NCBI GenBank assembly: GCA_009886055.1
Contig: VFJM01000099.1
Location: forward strand, 1-33,051
DNA length: 33,051 bases
Reading direction: 5' to 3'
DNA from: Geobacter sp.
GTDB taxonomy: Bacteria > Desulfobacterota > Desulfuromonadia > Geobacterales > Pseudopelobacteraceae
Positions 26,401-33,051 of this stretch are shown here, piece after piece. The first letter of the stretch is position 1. Every line of letters starts with the position of its first letter. The notes beneath the pieces are model-generated. The model was not told where the DNA came from and made no database searches. It saw nothing but the letters and a program-made list of their open reading frames with translations. Both the position numbers and the translations under genes were made by a program.

Positions 26401-26721
26401 TTTCAGTTGCGAGAGACGAGGAAGCTGTGAAGCGATGCGCCAGCTCAGCGAAGTGTGAGTAAACGGAAACGATGAATGAGACTCGGGAAGTACCGATGAG
26501 AAGCTCCGGTCGAGGAGGTCGTTGGGAAAACTGAACTCAAGGCCGGCAGATACGCCGAGACGAGCGGCAAGCTCCATCGATATCCAGCGAGCCATGCCAG
26601 GGCTGAGGATAACGATACTCTCTTTTTCCAGTGGTGACAGCGGCGAGGAACAGAAATTGTCGGCAACTGCCTCAAGCAGGCGTCGTTGCGAACAGCTGGT
26701 TATGAGTCTAAGTGTCGGCAT
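23497..26721 (-). CDS. recC: RecC, exodeoxyribonuclease V gamma subunit
   Basis: 1074 residues, near the usual size (E. coli RecC 1122). RecC is the Chi-recognising scaffold of the RecBCD helicase-nuclease for double-strand break repair. The N-terminus reads LRLITSCSQRRLLEAVADNF, then IVILSPGMARWISMELAARLGV, the inactivated helicase motif I region of RecC. Further landmarks are FGISYLPPFHLEALRLL, IHSCHGTLREMEILYDNLL, PDIETYAPYISSVF and IWLAGMNDGQFPR, all RecC-typical, and the C-terminal part resembles the nuclease-like fold. No internal stop or frameshift. Unusually, no recB or recD follows it; a cytochrome gene lies 503 bp downstream. It is divergent from yicC with about 200 bp between them. 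Confidence 0.93.
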   Translation of the reverse strand: MPTLRLITSCSQRRLLEAVADNFCSSPLSPLEKESIVILSPGMARWISMELAARLGVSAGLEFSFPNDLLDRSFSSVLPESHSSFPFTHTSLSWRIASQLPRLSQLKGFEQIASYLGDGRDDRRLLQISRSLADCFDQYTIFRPEMVCAWDNGDDNDWQAQLWRAINRDCQGSHRAALLKALHNHVSSGAPPVGTLPRRVTLFGISYLPPFHLEALRLLSAYCDVTCYLLNPCGQYWGTIISEKKKSQITVRSALPADAEEYYETGNPLLSSLGTLGQEFFETLLEYGFEVEELDSVPEGALQNKYTTSPSILSAIQNDILTLFDRPAGSTKGVVSADDRSLQIHSCHGTLREMEILYDNLLSQFDELPGLEPRHIVVMIPDIETYAPYISSVFGSRSSGRPPLPYTIADRSIRRESFFVDAFLKILDTAPGRFALHEILDLLETPAIMSRFDLDEDELIDIRSWLHDCNVRWGFDADHRADLGFPRYTDFSWQAGLDRLFLGYAMSPDDSSTFSGILPYPACSGRQAEALGKLAEFMATVRENNARLSVRHTLPEWADIFTATVDRMLLPDDSDSGGPLAVAKALNSLREACRLHGFKQPIALDAVRDHLAESLAGSGGGYGFMGGSITFCAMLPMRSIPMRVIWLAGMNDGQFPRTEKPPGFSLMNGARRRGDRSLRDEDRYLFLEAFMAAEDRFCISYNGQNNRDNSSMPPSVLVAELNDYVTNGFVRSDGTTPASVLTRHRLQGFSPTYFDNSDPAHLFSYDRESCQAIEAGRVSGRSRREFTGKPLPLDGASVLQLDLQQLRRFLANPAAAFLEQRLRVKPFNPAEEPDESEPFALDALSRYTLSQELVSQLLKGAGYDDSLSAARSRGILPPLSAGKAAFDAVWERSRLFAAALEPQLGFPLDPLTITFAGDRVQLHAVLENCRSGTHLRWRCAGMKGKDRLALWLDHLLLNIAKAEGYPLQSMLIANDMTLELPQIDHAADILSDLLDLYCEGMTRPLRFFPETSWAFLKEGQQKAERSWRGDQRMGFPGECDNQAVALCFGGENPWGEEFNALAERIYGPLIAAIK

Positions 26722-26908
26722 GCCCGGAACTATACCGGAATTGGCTGGACAAACAAGCAGGAATTACGGTATGTGAACGTAAATTTATAGTAAAATACGG
26801 ATTGTTTCTGCGGTTTATTTAAGAAATCATTTTTGAACGTACTTGTTCCGTTTGCCGGGACTTGCAAAAAATAACTTCGGTAACGCATGTATCCTGTTTA
26901 TCAGGGTT

Positions 26909-26914
26909 AGGAGG
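26909..26914 (+). promoter_or_regulatory. Ribosome binding site deciding the yicC GTG start
   Basis: AGGAGG lies eight bases before GTG 26923. An in-frame GTG at 26914 overlaps the site itself and is therefore unlikely. Confidence 0.75.
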
Positions 26915-26922
26915 TGGTTTTA

Positions 26923-27801
26923 GTGCTCAAAAGCATGACAGGGTATGGTAAAGGGGAAATATCCACCCCGCAGGGCAATTTTGTTGTCGAGATCCGCTCC
27001 GTCAATCATCGTTACGGTGAAATTTCCGTGCGGCTGCCGCGCTCGTTTTATGCGTTTGAAAACGAGGTGAAACGTGTGGCCTCCTCAGTTCTGAAGCGGG
27101 GCAAGATCGACATTTCTGTGCAGTGGGATGAAACGGCTGCCGCAAATACCGCGCCGCAACTGGATATGGCTGTCGCTCGGGGCTATTATGATGCCTATTC
27201 CCGTTTGGCAAAAGAACTCAATCTGCCGCAGGATGCCCCCCCCTCGTTTATAATGTCACAAAAGGGTGTAATGAAAGAGGTGGCCGCCCCTGTTGATGAA
27301 ACAGAACTACAGCCGCAGCTCCTTTCCGCCGTGCAGGCCGCCGTCGACGCGCTGGATGGTATGCGGACCAAGGAAGGCAAGGCACTTGCTGAAGACATTC
27401 AGGCCAGGCGGAGGCAGGTTGCCGAGTGGTCGACGTTGATAGGTGTGAGGACTCCGCAGGTGGTGGTGGAGTACCGCCAGAAACTGAAGGCACGTCTTGA
27501 ACAGCTGCTTGAAGGAGCTGAAATGGATGAAAGCCGGCTTTCCCAGGAAGTAGCGCTGCTGGCTGATCGCTGCGATATAACGGAAGAACTGGTCCGACTT
27601 TCAAGCCATTTCGATCAGTTTGACGAGGCGCTCCGCGCTTCGGAGCCGGTAGGTCGAAAACTTGATTTCCTGATGCAGGAGATGAATCGGGAGGTCAACA
27701 CGATCGGATCAAAATCAAATGATGCCGGTATTACGACCCTGGTCATTCAGATCAAGGCCGAAATGGAAAAAATGCGGGAACAGGTTCAGAATGTGGAGTA
27801 A
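26923..27801 (+). CDS. yicC: YicC/YloC-family endoribonuclease
   Basis: 292 residues starting MLKSMTGYGKGEIST, the family's hallmark N-terminus (SMTGYG). The second hallmark is the C-terminal block KLDFLMQEMNREVNTIGSKS, followed by a helix ending in KAEMEKMREQVQNVE. EVRSVNHRY-type sequence (EIRSVNHRYGEI) is also present. YicC proteins are endoribonucleases taking part in RNA turnover (in E. coli YicC promotes decay of the RyhB small RNA). Length fits the family (about 290). In many bacteria yicC is followed by remA (DUF370), gmk and rpoZ. Here a toxin-antitoxin pair starts 40 bp after the stop instead. Confidence 0.95.
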   Translation: MLKSMTGYGKGEISTPQGNFVVEIRSVNHRYGEISVRLPRSFYAFENEVKRVASSVLKRGKIDISVQWDETAAANTAPQLDMAVARGYYDAYSRLAKELNLPQDAPPSFIMSQKGVMKEVAAPVDETELQPQLLSAVQAAVDALDGMRTKEGKALAEDIQARRRQVAEWSTLIGVRTPQVVVEYRQKLKARLEQLLEGAEMDESRLSQEVALLADRCDITEELVRLSSHFDQFDEALRASEPVGRKLDFLMQEMNREVNTIGSKSNDAGITTLVIQIKAEMEKMREQVQNVE

Positions 27802-27841
27802 ATAGTGGCGATTACAGGAAGCCAAATTATTGGGGACTAGT

Positions 27842-28081
27842 ATGCTTGCTTACAAACAATACATAACCATCGATGATCCGGCGAAGGTTGAATTGACGTG
27901 TCTTCCTTTTCGTAAGGGACAGCGGGTTGAGGTGGTGATGATCGCCGAAGATGATGACAGGTCGGTGCGGGTTGATGAACTACGGGGGCTTTTCAAAAGC
28001 ACCCAGGCGCTGCCAAAGGTTCAGGCCATTTCAGAGGATATGATTGCCGAAGAGATCGAAAAGTATCGGTCTGAACGATGA
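27842..28081 (+). CDS. Antitoxin partner of the PIN toxin
   Basis: 79 residues. The start is ATG 27842, with GGGG about seven bases before it; an upstream in-frame TTG is less likely. The N-terminal half is beta-rich (QYITIDDPAKVELTCLPFRKG, VEVVMIAED). The C-terminal half has VDELRGLFKSTQALPKVQAI, then SEDMIAEEIEKYRSER, a pattern I recall from antitoxins encoded just before COG1569-type PIN toxins. It overlaps the toxin start by 4 bp (ATGA). The charged C-terminal helix is the probable toxin-neutralising arm. No DNA-binding fold could be named with confidence. Confidence 0.75.
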   Translation: MLAYKQYITIDDPAKVELTCLPFRKGQRVEVVMIAEDDDRSVRVDELRGLFKSTQALPKVQAISEDMIAEEIEKYRSER

Positions 28082-28482
28082 AGGTAGTTATTGACACAAA
28101 TGTACTGGTTTCGGCGATACTTAAAGATCGTGACCCAGAAACGGTCATTCTGTTTGTGGCAGAACGCAACGATATCGAATGGATTGTATCGCCGGAAATA
28201 ATGACTGAATATCGGCAGGTGCTTTGCCGTCCAAAGTTCGGATTGCCTCAAAATATACTGGACGCCTGGTTTTCTCTGCTGGATCGGTTTACGGTGATTT
28301 GGCCGGTCGATCTTGTTATTGATTTTCCCCGTGATCAGAAAGATGCCCTGTTCCTTTCCTGTGCTATTGCTGCTGGTGCCGATTACTTTATTACCGGTGA
28401 CCGGGACTTTAGTCAGGCACAAAAACTCCTCTCAACAACAATCATCTCTGTGTCACTATTCAAAAAGCATGTATGCGAGTAA
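28078..28482 (+). CDS. PIN-domain toxin (COG1569-like ribonuclease)
   Basis: 134 residues. VIDTNVLVSAIL at the N-terminus gives catalytic D6; E44 lies in MTEYRQVL, D89 in QKDALFLSCA, and D108/D110 in TGDRDF. These are the acidic residues that bind Mg2+ in PIN ribonucleases, so the active site looks complete. VapC-type PIN toxins cleave tRNA or rRNA. It is coupled to the antitoxin gene by an ATGA overlap. The module lies directly behind yicC, at the left edge of the A/T-richer accessory region. Target RNA cannot be told from sequence. Confidence 0.9.
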   Translation: MKVVIDTNVLVSAILKDRDPETVILFVAERNDIEWIVSPEIMTEYRQVLCRPKFGLPQNILDAWFSLLDRFTVIWPVDLVIDFPRDQKDALFLSCAIAAGADYFITGDRDFSQAQKLLSTTIISVSLFKKHVCE

Positions 28483-28525
28483 CCCCCTGTGCGGGGGAGA
28501 TTGGGTTGGTTGAGATTGACCGGTG

Positions 28526-28543
28526 GTGGTAAGGTAATACCAC
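28526..28543. promoter_or_regulatory. Inverted repeat upstream of the regulator remnant
   Basis: GTGGTA-aggtaa-TACCAC is a perfect 6-bp inverted repeat about 50 bases before the start of the broken WYL-type regulator gene. It may be the regulator's old operator. There is no T-run, so not a terminator. Confidence 0.35.
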
Positions 28544-28595
28544 GAGGGATGCTGGAGCAAATTTAATGTCATGAAGCAGCGCAGAGGGGTAATAC

Positions 28596-28791
28596 ATGGG
28601 AGACCAGCTTTATTTGGAGCTTTGACAACGAAGCACGCCGCGAGCGGTTCCCCAATGCAAATAAGCTGGGTGAACATTTTGAAATTGCGCCCAAGACAGC
28701 CCAGCGCTCAATTGACCACTTTCGTGACCGACTACAAGCACCTTTTGAATATGACAAGTCACATAAAGGCTATTACTACAATGAACGTTGA
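28596..28791 (+). pseudogene. Remnant of a WYL-type transcriptional regulator (HTH part only)
   Basis: ATG 28596, preceded by an AGGGG-type ribosome site, gives MGDQLYLEL and stops at 28623-28625. The +1 frame continues as FDNEARRERFPNANKLGEHF, then EIAPKTAQRSIDHFRDRL, QAPFEYDKSHKGYYYNER and a stop at 28789-28791. Joined, this is the N-terminal winged-HTH of regulators that start MGDQLYLER and carry a WYL ligand-binding domain further on; KTAQRSIDHFRDRL is the recognition helix region. The family is about 300 residues or longer, so both a frameshift after codon 8 and loss of everything beyond about residue 65 are seen. Such regulators often control defence islands. It lies upstream of the HEPN-helicase. 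Confidence 0.7.
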
Positions 28792-28958
28792 AATAAAAGA
28801 CAACAAAATTCTGTATTGAAATTGATTTAGAAAAACCGACTCCATCCGCATCCGGTAAAACTCTTGTTGTTGCCAGCTCGCGGGGGAACGCTGTCACTAC
28901 CGCTGAAATTGACGGTAAGGCAATTACAATCGGGTTGAATGCTTATATCAAGCCGTAA
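28781..28958 (+). pseudogene. Frameshifted small hypothetical gene
   Basis: ATG 28781 gives MNVEIKDNKILY and stops at 28817-28819. The +1 frame then reads IEIDLEKPTPSASGKTLVVA, SSRGNAVTTAEIDGKAITIG, LNAYIKP and stops at 28956-28958. One base deleted near 28809-28812 would restore a protein of about 58 residues. The joined sequence resembles small uncharacterised proteins I recall with the PTPSASGKTLVVAS motif; their function is unknown to me. Its start overlaps the end of the WYL-regulator fragment, as if a deletion had joined the two genes. A sequencing error could also explain the single-base shift. Confidence 0.55.
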
Positions 28959-29025
28959 TAGATGTAACAGTGAAATGTAGCTTCCAATTGATTATGTAAA
29001 TTCATTGTGTTCCAGGAGCGAATAA

Positions 29026-32000
29026 ATGTTTTCACTACTATCAAATGAGACTGCGGAATCTGTTCGCAGTTTTTTAAACTCGGTTCTCCCGGAAGTTTCA
29101 ACAGATTGGTGGTCCTCAAATGTAGTGCCTTCCCTGTCTTTTCAACAACAGCGGATGGTTGAAGAAAAAAATATCGTCAGCCTCTCCGGTCTTGACCTAG
29201 CTGCCTTACTCCGTATCCTTGATAAAAGCTGGTTTGATATTTCAGCTAAGCGCAACCTTGGCAATGAATCACGCATCTGGACACGCGAGATGCAGCAAAT
29301 TCGTAACAAATGGGCACATGTTGCTGGAACCTCACCTGAAGCGGAAGATTTGTATCGAGATCTTGATACCCTGCAACGCTTTCTGGGAGCAATTCATGCT
29401 GATAATTTGCTAGTTGAGACAGTGAGGGGGAGAAAACAGAGTTGTCTGGCAATCACTACGCAACCTTCAACAGGCTCTGACATCCCATTGAAAGAAGAAC
29501 AGATGCCGGCTGTAACGGAATTTGTCCCCGGCGATCTGGTCTGTCTCAAATCAGATCCAAATATTACCGGCGCGGTGATCCAGGTGATACAAGCCCAGCC
29601 GGAAAACCGTTACCTGGTTTTTACAGGCATAAAACCGACTCCCTACTATGCCAGACAGCTCGTCAAGTGTGAGGACTCTGAGGACAATGATTCTGAGCCA
29701 GTTCCTCTTGAAACCTTCCATGCCCATCTGACAGCCTTGCACCTCCAGCACCCGGGCTTAGCCAATCTCTATTCGCTTCACTCTGCGCGAATTGATTACA
29801 TCCCCTATCAGTTCAAACCGGTAATGAAGCTGATTCGTTCGGATCGGCCACGTATCCTGATTGCCGATGAAGTCGGCGTTGGTAAGACGATTGAGGCAGG
29901 ATTGATCCTGAAGGAGCTCCAGGCCCGGCGTGATGTCTCGTCAGTTTTGATTATCTGCCCACGTCCTCTTGTGTCGGAAAATAAGTGGCGCAACGAAATG
30001 AAGCGTTTTGATGAAGATTTTGCCCATATTGATGGTGCAACGCTACGTTACTGTATTGATGAAACTGACAAGGACGGTGAATGGCCATCCCGATATACCA
30101 AGGCAATTCTGCCGTTCTCCCTCTTCAACGAGGAATTGTTGACCGGTTCTGCGGACGGGAAAAAACGTCGTAATAAAGGACTGCTTGATCTTGACCCGCC
30201 GCCTCATTTTGATCTGGTGATAGTAGACGAAGCACATCATCTACGGAATTCTGCAACGTGGTTGCATCGGGGCATAGAATATCTTTGCTCCAATGCTGAG
30301 GCAGTGGTGTTTCTGACGGCAACACCGGTTCAACTTGGTGCAAACGACCTGTTTGTACTGCTCAACCTGCTACGCCCTGATTACATACTCGATTCAGCAT
30401 CGTTTCAGGAAATGTCCGCACCCAATCCTTTTATCAATCAGGCAATTGAGTTTGCACGCCGCGCTGCCACTGGCTGGGATAGTGAAGCTGCCGAACTTTT
30501 GATGCAGGCGGCGGACACCTCTTGGGGCAAGGCGATACTCCAGCAGAATCCGGATTTTCAACGGATGTTTGACCAACTTGGGGTTTGTGATCTGTCAGAC
30601 AAGGAAAGAATCGCCTTCATTCGCGGTATGGAACGTCAGCATACCTTCTCAAACATCATCAACCGAACCCGAAGGCGGGATATAGGAACCTTCACTACAC
30701 GTAAACCTGAAACAGTTGAAGTACCTTTTACAACTCCGCAACAGGTTCTGCATGACGGTTTAATGGAAGTGCAGAGACAGATTCTCAAACAGATGCATGG
30801 GGAAAAAAGCCTTCTGTTTATGATGACCACAATCAGACGGCAAGCAGCCAGCTGCATCTACGGCCTTGCTCCGTTGTTGAAGGATATTTTGAGCCGTAAG
30901 CTGGATTTTATTGAACTGGATGAAATTGATTACGAATTGGATATCTCCGTGCTGAACGGGGCAACGCTGGAGGAGCGGATTTTAGAGGTTATGGAACGCG
31001 CCGAGCAGCTTGACCCAAATGATCCAAAGTTGGAGGCTCTCCAAAAAATCATCATCAATAAGCAAAAACAGCCTAACAATAAAATTCTACTCTTCAGCAG
31101 TTTCCGCCACACTCTGGCGTATCTGCAAGATAGTTTAAAGAAAACCAGTGGTCTGCGCATTGGCTACATCCATGGTGGAACGCCTGACGAAGAGCGTCGT
31201 CAGCAGCGCAACCGTTTTAGTCTGGAGCGCGAAGACAGAGAAGCACTTGACCTCCTGCTTTCCTCAGAAGTTGGCTGCGAAGGCCTCGATTATCAGTTCT
31301 GTGATTGCCTGGTAAATTACGATCTCCCATGGAACCCAATGAGAGTGGAGCAGCGTATAGGTCGAATTGATCGATACGGTCAGAAGAGTGACACCGTTGC
31401 CATCTATAACCTGATCACCCCCGGCACAGTGGATTCTGATATCTATCACCGTTGTCTCTGGCGAATAGGTGTTTTTCATGCGGCGATAGGAGGCAGCGAA
31501 GAAATAATCGGCAAGCTGACCTCTGAAATCAGGGATGTTGCAGAAAATCTGACTCTGACTGATGAAGAACGCCAAGCCAGGTTGCAGCAATTGTCGGATA
31601 ATGAGATCCGGATTGTTCAGGAACAGTCCGAACTGGAAGAGCAGCAGGGGGAACTTTTCGGTCTTCGACTGCCGCAGCAAAAGAGTGATGAAGAAGTCGA
31701 AGATGCAGAGAGTTTCTGGCTTACTCCAAATTCACTGGTACGGCTGGTCAGGCAGTATCTTGGCCTGTTATGCGGTGAAAATCAGGAGTATCTCTTGGGA
31801 GATAAACCACTTAAAACCTTGCGTATTGGACAGGAAGGACGAGAAGCGTTACTTGCTGATTTCAGGCGGCTTCCACGTAAGACAGGCTCAATCCATCGCG
31901 ATTGGGAAAAATGGCTGAAAGGAAGTAATCCACATCTTTCAATCACCTTTGATGCAAAGGCGGCTGCTGAAACTCGCTCTGCTCTGTTCGTCACACCGGT

Positions 32001-32574
32001 GCATCCGCTTGCTTTACAAGCATCACGGGCAATTTCAGCGGAGACGGCTCTTCATACCGTATTCCATGTCAAGGATGAGTTGTTAAAGCCGGGGAGTTAT
32101 CCTTTTGCCATCTACCACTGGCAGAAAACCGGAATCCGGGATGATGTCTCGTTTCAGCCTGTGATTGATTATCCCGAGGCAAGTTCCCGCTTTCTGCAAT
32201 TGCTTGAACAGGGAGAGGAACTGCCGGAAAATTCCGTAGTGCTACCCGATAAGGCAGTGTTTGATGCGCTGGATACTCAACATCATGCCCTGTGGGTTGC
32301 GGCAAGACTTGAGCATGTATCATACAACAGTGAACTGGTTAGATTCCGACGCCAGAGTTTGACCTCCAGCCATGCTGCCCGTATGGCAATTCTTCAAGGG
32401 GTGCTACAAAGCAATAAAGACAGCAAGATACAGGTAATGAAAAAATCGGAATGTGGGCGAGCTGAGGCGGATTTTGCGCGGCGAATGACAGAACTGGACA
32501 AGGCAGAGCAGCAGGTGGACATGGCTGCACGACCTGTGGCGTTCGGGGTTATGGTGGTGGAAACTGCACACTGA
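29026..32574 (+). CDS. HEPN (Swt1-like) - SNF2/RapA-like helicase fusion protein
   Basis: 1182 residues; AGGAG seven bases before ATG fixes the start. Residues 1-130 look like a Swt1-type HEPN domain: LSFQQQRMVEEKNIVSLSGL, LDLAALLRILDKSW, and the HEPN RNase motif R93-N-K-W-A-H98 (Rx4H) in MQQIRNKWAHVAG. A linker follows, then an SF2 helicase: Walker A GVGKT with K287, D401-E-A-H404, T431-A-T-P434 (FLTATPVQLG), and motif VI Q776-RIGRIDR783 followed by YGQ, the RapA/SNF2 pattern. Residues about 880-1182 are unrecognised. Related helicases occur in DISARM (DrmD) and other anti-phage loci. Immunity is inferred from architecture and neighbours; transcription-recycling (RapA-like) is an alternative. 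The gene is visibly richer in A/T than the left part of the window. Confidence 0.85.
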   Translation: MFSLLSNETAESVRSFLNSVLPEVSTDWWSSNVVPSLSFQQQRMVEEKNIVSLSGLDLAALLRILDKSWFDISAKRNLGNESRIWTREMQQIRNKWAHVAGTSPEAEDLYRDLDTLQRFLGAIHADNLLVETVRGRKQSCLAITTQPSTGSDIPLKEEQMPAVTEFVPGDLVCLKSDPNITGAVIQVIQAQPENRYLVFTGIKPTPYYARQLVKCEDSEDNDSEPVPLETFHAHLTALHLQHPGLANLYSLHSARIDYIPYQFKPVMKLIRSDRPRILIADEVGVGKTIEAGLILKELQARRDVSSVLIICPRPLVSENKWRNEMKRFDEDFAHIDGATLRYCIDETDKDGEWPSRYTKAILPFSLFNEELLTGSADGKKRRNKGLLDLDPPPHFDLVIVDEAHHLRNSATWLHRGIEYLCSNAEAVVFLTATPVQLGANDLFVLLNLLRPDYILDSASFQEMSAPNPFINQAIEFARRAATGWDSEAAELLMQAADTSWGKAILQQNPDFQRMFDQLGVCDLSDKERIAFIRGMERQHTFSNIINRTRRRDIGTFTTRKPETVEVPFTTPQQVLHDGLMEVQRQILKQMHGEKSLLFMMTTIRRQAASCIYGLAPLLKDILSRKLDFIELDEIDYELDISVLNGATLEERILEVMERAEQLDPNDPKLEALQKIIINKQKQPNNKILLFSSFRHTLAYLQDSLKKTSGLRIGYIHGGTPDEERRQQRNRFSLEREDREALDLLLSSEVGCEGLDYQFCDCLVNYDLPWNPMRVEQRIGRIDRYGQKSDTVAIYNLITPGTVDSDIYHRCLWRIGVFHAAIGGSEEIIGKLTSEIRDVAENLTLTDEERQARLQQLSDNEIRIVQEQSELEEQQGELFGLRLPQQKSDEEVEDAESFWLTPNSLVRLVRQYLGLLCGENQEYLLGDKPLKTLRIGQEGREALLADFRRLPRKTGSIHRDWEKWLKGSNPHLSITFDAKAAAETRSALFVTPVHPLALQASRAISAETALHTVFHVKDELLKPGSYPFAIYHWQKTGIRDDVSFQPVIDYPEASSRFLQLLEQGEELPENSVVLPDKAVFDALDTQHHALWVAARLEHVSYNSELVRFRRQSLTSSHAARMAILQGVLQSNKDSKIQVMKKSECGRAEADFARRMTELDKAEQQVDMAARPVAFGVMVVETAH

Positions 32575-32951
32575 CTATGTCGGTCCCAGCCAAAGGCAAG
32601 GAGTTGTATCGCGTTTCTGCTGATATAAAAGACTTAGTTTCAGCGCCAAAATCAGAACCCGTCGTGCCGGAATCAAGAAGGTTGAGTATGTGGTGCGCCC
32701 TATCAACCGTTTGGCGTGGCTAAATATTCTCTGACCAAGGACTTGCCGAGGGAGTTGGCTAGCAAGCAAGCATATAGAGTAATGAGATTCTGCGAGAGAT
32801 TGGGATGGAGGAAGGTGCAAATTAAATATATGTAGGACACTGGACGGGGGAGGTCGTTTGGTATCGTGTTGTATATTCGTCTGGTTATTTAATTACGCAA
32901 CTGTGATCTAGTTGCATATTTGATGATCAATTTGATTCAAGGAGACCGTTC
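32575..32951 (+). other. 377-bp gap with decayed coding-like fragments and dyads
   Basis: A 48-codon frame (32577-32723, MSVPAKGKELYRVSADIKDL...) starts two bases after the helicase stop. Natural-looking peptide continues in the other two plus frames: AKIRTRRAGIKKVEYVV, and further on PYQPFGVAKYSLTKDLPREL then ASKQAYRVMRFCERLGWRKV, ending at 32833-32835. This suggests one frameshifted, decayed gene that I cannot name, but chance is possible. The last 115 bases hold two dyads and the ribosome site of the next gene. Confidence 0.3.
32897..32915. promoter_or_regulatory. Inverted repeat upstream of the last gene
   Basis: GCAACT-gtgatct-AGTTGC is a perfect 6-bp inverted repeat. A second dyad, TTGAT-g-ATCAA, follows at 32920-32930, about 20 bases before the next gene's start. 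Together they could be operator sites; no regulator is known. Confidence 0.35.
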
Positions 32952-33051
32952 ATGCAATCGACTGTTCAATTTCTCGAAGACTTAAGGACTAAACGTCTTA
33001 AATGGATAGAAGCAAACAGAGAAAACAACTTTGAGGGCGGGATACTTAACC
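32952..33051 (+). CDS. Probable sacsin-like (HSP90-type ATPase) protein, N-terminal 33 codons
   Basis: The start is ATG 32952 with AAGGAG seven bases before it; the gene runs off the window. The visible residues MQSTVQFLEDLRTKRLKWIE and ANRENNFEGGILN match the opening helix I recall from large proteins whose next segment is LLTDLYPDNAHFIYELLQNA-like, the GHKL/HSP90-type ATP-binding motif of sacsin N-terminal domains (often with a C-terminal DUF3883 nuclease-like domain). Such proteins are common in defence islands. The ATPase motif itself is beyond the edge, so this is recognition from a short stretch only. Confidence 0.55.
   Translation, partial: MQSTVQFLEDLRTKRLKWIEANRENNFEGGILN

Noticed and set aside
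28483-28497. Hairpin CCCCC-tgtgc-GGGGG at the end of the PIN toxin gene as terminator
   Set aside because: Only 5 bp of stem and no T-run after it; it overlaps nothing else that would support termination.
28571-28819. 82-codon plus frame MKQRRGVIHGRPALFG...
   Set aside because: It mixes the wrong frame of the WYL remnant with the start of the small gene; the +1 frame carries the recognisable HTH sequence.

Overview
The window looks like chromosomal DNA of a Geobacterales-type deltaproteobacterium (Desulfobacterota, Geobacter/Pelobacter relatives). The reasons are a secreted multiheme c-type cytochrome that mixes CXXCH with CX4CH heme motifs (a Geobacter hallmark), an AcnB-type aconitase, cbb3 oxidase maturation genes, RecC and YicC, all in GC-rich DNA with strong Shine-Dalgarno sites. 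No rRNA or tRNA gene, complete IS element or CRISPR array was seen. The taxonomic call is inference.

Layout. 1-3114: end of a cbb3 cytochrome oxidase maturation operon, ccoG (partial)-ccoI-ccoS, with overlapping genes. 3162-3691: RelE/ParE toxin and ribbon-helix-helix antitoxin on the minus strand, with a clear promoter and operator dyad. 3797-17819: an envelope locus on the plus strand. It holds an AsmA/YdbH-like single-pass protein, a lipoprotein with a YdbL-like (DUF1318) C-terminal half, a 2763-residue exported beta-propeller/TPR/CHAT protein, a small SH3b protein and an M48 metallopeptidase. 18064-20595: acnB with its own promoter and a strong terminator. 20897-22993 (minus): an 11-heme-motif cytochrome. 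23497-26721 (minus): recC without recB or recD beside it. 26923-27801: yicC. 27842-28482: antitoxin and PIN toxin. 28596-28958: remains of a WYL-type regulator and of a small protein, both broken. 29026-32574: a HEPN-SNF2/RapA-like helicase fusion. 32952-33051: the first 33 codons of what looks like a sacsin-like (HSP90-type ATPase) protein, cut by the window edge.

How the genes fit together. The strongest candidate for an undescribed system is the envelope locus. Its first three genes overlap head to tail (11 and 4 bp), which suggests one translationally coupled unit. It pairs an intermembrane-bridge-type AsmA protein and a YnbE/YdbL-like lipoprotein with a giant exported caspase-like (CHAT) protein. 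Besides the intact C-terminal CHAT domain, that protein seems to carry an internal CHAT-like domain with no catalytic Cys. The SH3b and M48 genes follow in the same direction and are coupled by an ATGA overlap. A periplasmic quality-control or lipid-transport role is inferred.

The second candidate is the A/T-richer right end (about 27.8 kb onward), which reads as an accessory, defence-like island next to yicC: a TA pair, a decayed WYL regulator, a HEPN-helicase and a sacsin-like ATPase. All statements about families rest on recalled motifs and could not be checked by database search here.
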